A stretch of DNA of 64,000 nt from Chamaecrista fasciculata (lineage: Eukaryota; Streptophyta; Magnoliopsida; Fabales; Fabaceae): positions 84,355-148,354 of the forward strand of contig QANZ01018688.1 of NCBI GenBank assembly GCA_003254925.1, given 5' to 3'. The notes beneath the pieces are model-generated. The model did no database searches. It saw only the letters and a list, made by a program, of their open reading frames with translations, and was not told where the DNA came from. The translations under genes and the position numbers were made by a program. Shown here piece by piece: positions 60,771 to 64,000 of the stretch (its first letter is position 1; each line of letters begins with the position of its first letter).

Positions 60771-61390
60771 ATATTGTTACAATACTTTTTTGAAAAGGTT
60801 TTATTGAAAATCTGAGAAATCAATTATTTTTTAGTTTTAACTCTACGACATAGAAGAAATAGGAAAGGATCATATAAGACTATTTTGAATTTAAAACGAA
60901 TCGGTAGATCTGGTCTACGAACAATTAAATGCTTTTCACAAATTAAATAATGAAATAGTACCTTTCAAAAATAGAAAAAGAAAATAAACAATAACAATTA
61001 AAATCTAAAATTGACAAAGAAACAAACACCAAATTCAACCATAGCAACAATTTTTAAATGGGAAAAACTTAGGTAAAGTTCCTTATATATTTGCTATAAG
61101 GTTCTCCAATAAACATTTGACACATAGTAAAATTTGATGCATGACCAACTAGGATAGAGAGAGAATATTAAACACAACTTTTTATATGACCAATCATAAT
61201 CATAGAAGAGAGAGAATATAAATCAAACTTCCGATTGGAGAAACCTTATAACAAACATATAAAAAATATTACTTCAATTTTTTTCTTTTTATTAATCTCT
61301 ATTAATGTAAGTTCTAATCGGTCAAAGAGTGTAGTCAAGTAGTTGAAACTTTCTTTATTTTAACCAAATGTCTGGGTTTATACCTTGAAT
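60771..61390. other. Gene-free AT-rich spacer
   Basis: No gene recognised. 61060-61270 is a weak inverted repeat (AGGTAAAGTTCCTTATATATTT ... near 61075, cited in part) that may be a decayed foldback element. Confidence 0.4.
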
Positions 61391-61402
61391 AATACTTATA
61401 TA

Positions 61403-61583
61403 AACTAAGTTTGGTTGGCCTAGTGGTCGAGCTCACTAGGTCGCTTAAGCAAGGTCGGGGGTTCGAATCCCGGCTTGTGTATGTAACAACCAATTGGCCA
61501 GCGGCAGGCCCTTAAATGGAGCATCGATTCGCGAAGGATTAGTCTTTGGCCTGTCGGGCTGGGGATACCTTGGGAAAAAAAAA
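61403..61583 (+). mobile_element. tRNA-derived SINE
   Basis: A 5' tRNA-like head with box A (TGGCCTAGTGG, 61416-61426) and box B (GGTTCGAATCC, 61460-61470), a body (GGCCAGCGGCAGGCCC ...) and an A-rich tail. Flanks 61391-61402 and 61584-61595 are both AATACTTATATA, an exact 12-bp target duplication. Box spacing fits an internal RNA polymerase III promoter. It is not a working tRNA: the acceptor stem does not pair. Confidence 0.92.
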
Positions 61584-61753
61584 AATACTTATATACCAAA
61601 AAAAGAATATTTGATGAAGCATTTAAATTTTATTTAATAAGTAGAGATGTGATATTTAGAGACAAATTTTTTATGAAATAAATCTGTCAACAGTAAGTAA
61701 TTTTGTAAATCCGTCACAAATTTGTGATATAAAACATTACGATTTCTTTCTAG

Positions 61754-61900
61754 TAAAAAATGTGAATAAGATTATATCTAGCTTCAGGAAGAAATTTTTC
61801 AACTAATTTCTTCTTTGGTTTTGTCCTTTTCAGCTTTGCAATATATCTTGATTATGCCCGTCAAAGATCCTTCTTCAGTAACCTTATTTGTCTCTGATGT
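61754..61900 (-). pseudogene. Last-exon relic of a further MBD copy
   Basis: Reads TSETNKVTEEG ... KIYCKAEKDKTKEE, as in MBD1-3, then loses frame in the sequence equivalent to EEIFVEKF. It has the CTGCAG-type acceptor edge at 61901-61903. Neighbouring 61905-62050 matches the following intron, but no other MBD exon is found to the right in the window. Confidence 0.8.
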
Positions 61901-62089
61901 CTGCAAAGTCAAGCAAAAAAATAAATACTTACAAAACATTATGATGAATAATTGTAATAATATAGATTATAAAAATAAGAAATGAAACTCAACTCTAGAT
62001 TCTCTAAATGCATATACAAGCATTCCATATTGTCTTACACAGAAATTGTAAAATAAAAATTATATTTATATATATATATATGTACGCTG

Positions 62090-63027
62090 TTTTGATTTTT
62101 TAGGAATTAAATTGAAGATTCCAATCTTTCAAACATTGAGTTGTCAACTCAGTAATTTTTCAAGGGCTGAATCATTAGTTTACCCATGATAAAATGAAAG
62201 GTTTATAGTAAAAAGTAAAAACAACAATATAATATGAAATATCGACAATCTAACTTTACAATGTCAATCACTTCTCATACTCTAGTGCTTCAGATCTTCA
62301 TACTAGAGACTTTGCGTGCCTAACGGGCACGTAAATATGTATGTAAAATAAATGAGGGACTAAATCGTTAACTCAGTAAAAAAGAAGGGATCAAATAATA
62401 ATTTTCCTCTTACTATTAATTTTGTACTATAGTTTTAAAATGTGGACGACCAGAAAGGGGTTGAGCCCTCCTTCACAATCTTAGTCTTAATAAAATAATA
62501 ATATCATAATTTTTTTTGTTTAATTAAATTAATATAAATTATATATATATATAAATAAGAGCGTGTGTGTGGTGTGTGAAAAAGAGAGATAGAAGTGTAT
62601 GTGTGTGTGAAAGAGAGAAAGAGAAAAAGTGTGTGAGTGGAAAAGAGAAAAAAAGGATGAGAAATGATAGATAGAGAGAGAAAATTATAATTGTAATAAA
62701 TGAGGGTATGTAAAATTACTATTTTGTCTAGTTCTTTTTTTTATACTTGTATTAAGGTATAGGTAATTATAGGTGTATAAGTAGGGATAAATTAGTAATT
62801 GTAAGAGAAAATGAGATGATATTGTGAATGAGATGATGATGTGGATGAGATAAGATGAGATGGAGGTTCTAAAAAATACCTAACCATTACTATCTTAAGA
62901 TGAGATTAAGATTAAATGAGATGGGATTAAGATGAAGTGGTTCTCAAAACAGGCCCTAAATCAACCACTTTATTAGTATTAATTCGAAAAACAAAAATTT
63001 AACAATTTAAAAATTACAACAATATAC
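62090..63027. other. Repeat-rich right flank of the array
   Basis: 62090-62180 resembles one arm of the MBD-intron foldbacks. 62550-62680 is GTGTGTG/GAGAGA simple sequence. 62820-62955 matches the GATGAGATGAGAT interior and the AACAGGCCC|TAA right end of the PIF/Harbinger family at 14249. No gene recognised. Confidence 0.55.
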
Positions 63028-63441
63028 ATGCTTCAACTATATCGTGCTCCTTCATCCCTGAATTTTCGCACCCCACTATTTCACACTCACCATTGCAATC
63101 CTTCTATATATATGTACTTCTATATCTTATTCTTCACTTCAAAATCTGCCATTATACATCTTTCATCTCATAATTCATCTTTCATCTTTCAAGTAAGTTG
63201 TTCACTTTTTCATCTTTTTCATCTCATATTGTACATATTTCATCATATTTCATCTCATGCTACTAACTTCTACTCTGAATGCTACTTCGGTAAGACAGAT
63301 GTAACGTGGCTAGGTGTATTTCAATTCACTTCAATCGCATCATTGTCTCATCTTATCCAATCCTTTGTTTATCTTAATTATAATAAAAATTTGCTTTCAT
63401 ATACTGGGCTCAACTTTTCCTTTATATGTCATCTTTTTTAA
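63028..63441 (+). other. Pyrimidine-rich segment, possible promoter/leader of a gene to the right
   Basis: CTATATATATG near 63104 followed by TC-rich sequence and AAGTAAGTTG (a donor-like site near 63191) resembles a plant TATA box, leader and first intron. The 137-codon frame here is low complexity (His/Ser/Phe) and not recognised. Confidence 0.25.
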
Positions 63442-63858
63442 CCATGTAAAATTAAATAAAACAAAATATACTTTGTTCTTTAATAGCTTCGAAGGTTAAA
63501 AAAATTTCAATTCAATTACAGTTAATTTTTGTTAACCATGTAACAGTTAAATAAAACAAAAGATACTTTGTTCTTTTATACAATTACAATTGAATTACAG
63601 TTAATTTTTGTTATCCACTTCCAATTGTTATTTGCGTGCCATCTTTCATATTCTCACAGGTACTGTTCCTTCCTATACAGCCTAATTTGTTCTTTAATCA
63701 TCAATGTGCATTACCATGTTTTATAATCCAGATTTTGAAAAAAATTATAAATCTCATTTTGTTGACACCAAAAGGTTTATGTTGCAATTCAATTTAGTTT
63801 GTGTATCTCAGATCTTATTTACAGTGGATCCAATATTAAAATAATATATTTAAAATTA

Positions 63859-64000
63859 GGGTAAATTACACTTTGGTACCCTGTGGTTTGACCCTATTTC
63901 ACTTTGGTACCCTGTGGTTTGAAACTTGACACTTTGGTACCCTGTGGTATTCTCCATTAACACTTTGGTACCCTTTGGAGCTATTTTGTAATTTTAACCA
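63859..64000. mobile_element. Left arm of a GGGTAAATTACA Mutator-like MITE, cut by the window end
   Basis: Begins GGGTAAATTACACTTTGG and continues with TTTGGTACCCTGTGG repeats, nearly identical to the left arms at 1675 and 18767. The right half lies outside the window. Confidence 0.85.

Noticed and set aside
61403..61480. Functional tRNA gene
   Set aside because: Only the internal promoter boxes are tRNA-like; there is no paired acceptor stem and the unit ends in an A tail with a target duplication, so it is a SINE.

Overview
The window is plant nuclear DNA, most likely from a eudicot. It is AT-rich, has spliceosomal introns with GT/AG borders, and carries plant-type transposons (Copia, Mutator-like foldback elements, hAT, PIF/Harbinger, a tRNA-derived SINE). 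The genes are plant families: a class-B lysophosphatidic acid acyltransferase (LPAAT), class-A-like heat stress factors (HSF) and small methyl-CpG-binding-domain (MBD) proteins. All recognisable host genes lie on the minus strand. The species cannot be named from the sequence.

Layout. 1-8.7 kb: a complete 300-codon LPAAT gene (exons 7627 to 2488) with a decayed, 3'-truncated Copia retrotransposon in its last intron, in antisense. 8.8-19.9 kb: no gene, but a dense cluster of non-autonomous DNA transposons, several defined by 9-bp or 3-bp target duplications. 19.9-61.9 kb: a tandem array built from two gene modules. The MBD module has up to seven phase-0 coding exons and an initiator ATG that is the last codon before an intron. 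The HSF module has two exons split at the usual HSF intron site in the DNA-binding domain. Along the plus axis the order is MBD1, HSF-A (broken) + MBD 5' half, HSF-B (intact) + MBD 5' half, MBD2, HSF-C (broken) + MBD scrap, retroelement, MBD3, and an MBD last-exon relic. 62-64 kb: repeats, no clear gene.

MBD1 and MBD2 each give an uninterrupted predicted 212-residue protein. HSF-B gives a predicted 237-residue factor with a complete DNA-binding domain and coiled coil but no activation domain. In the HSF units the HSF exons stand exactly where the MBD-domain exons should be, so MBD 5' exons lie directly upstream of HSF exons on the same strand: a chimeric gene arrangement. Paralogous units act as internal controls. 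They supply empty sites for at least three transposon insertions and show which deletions are shared.

Limits: exon borders are read by eye from GT/AG signals, frame and paralog agreement. Family names rest on motif recognition without database searches. Expression and methyl-DNA or heat-shock-element binding are not shown by the sequence.
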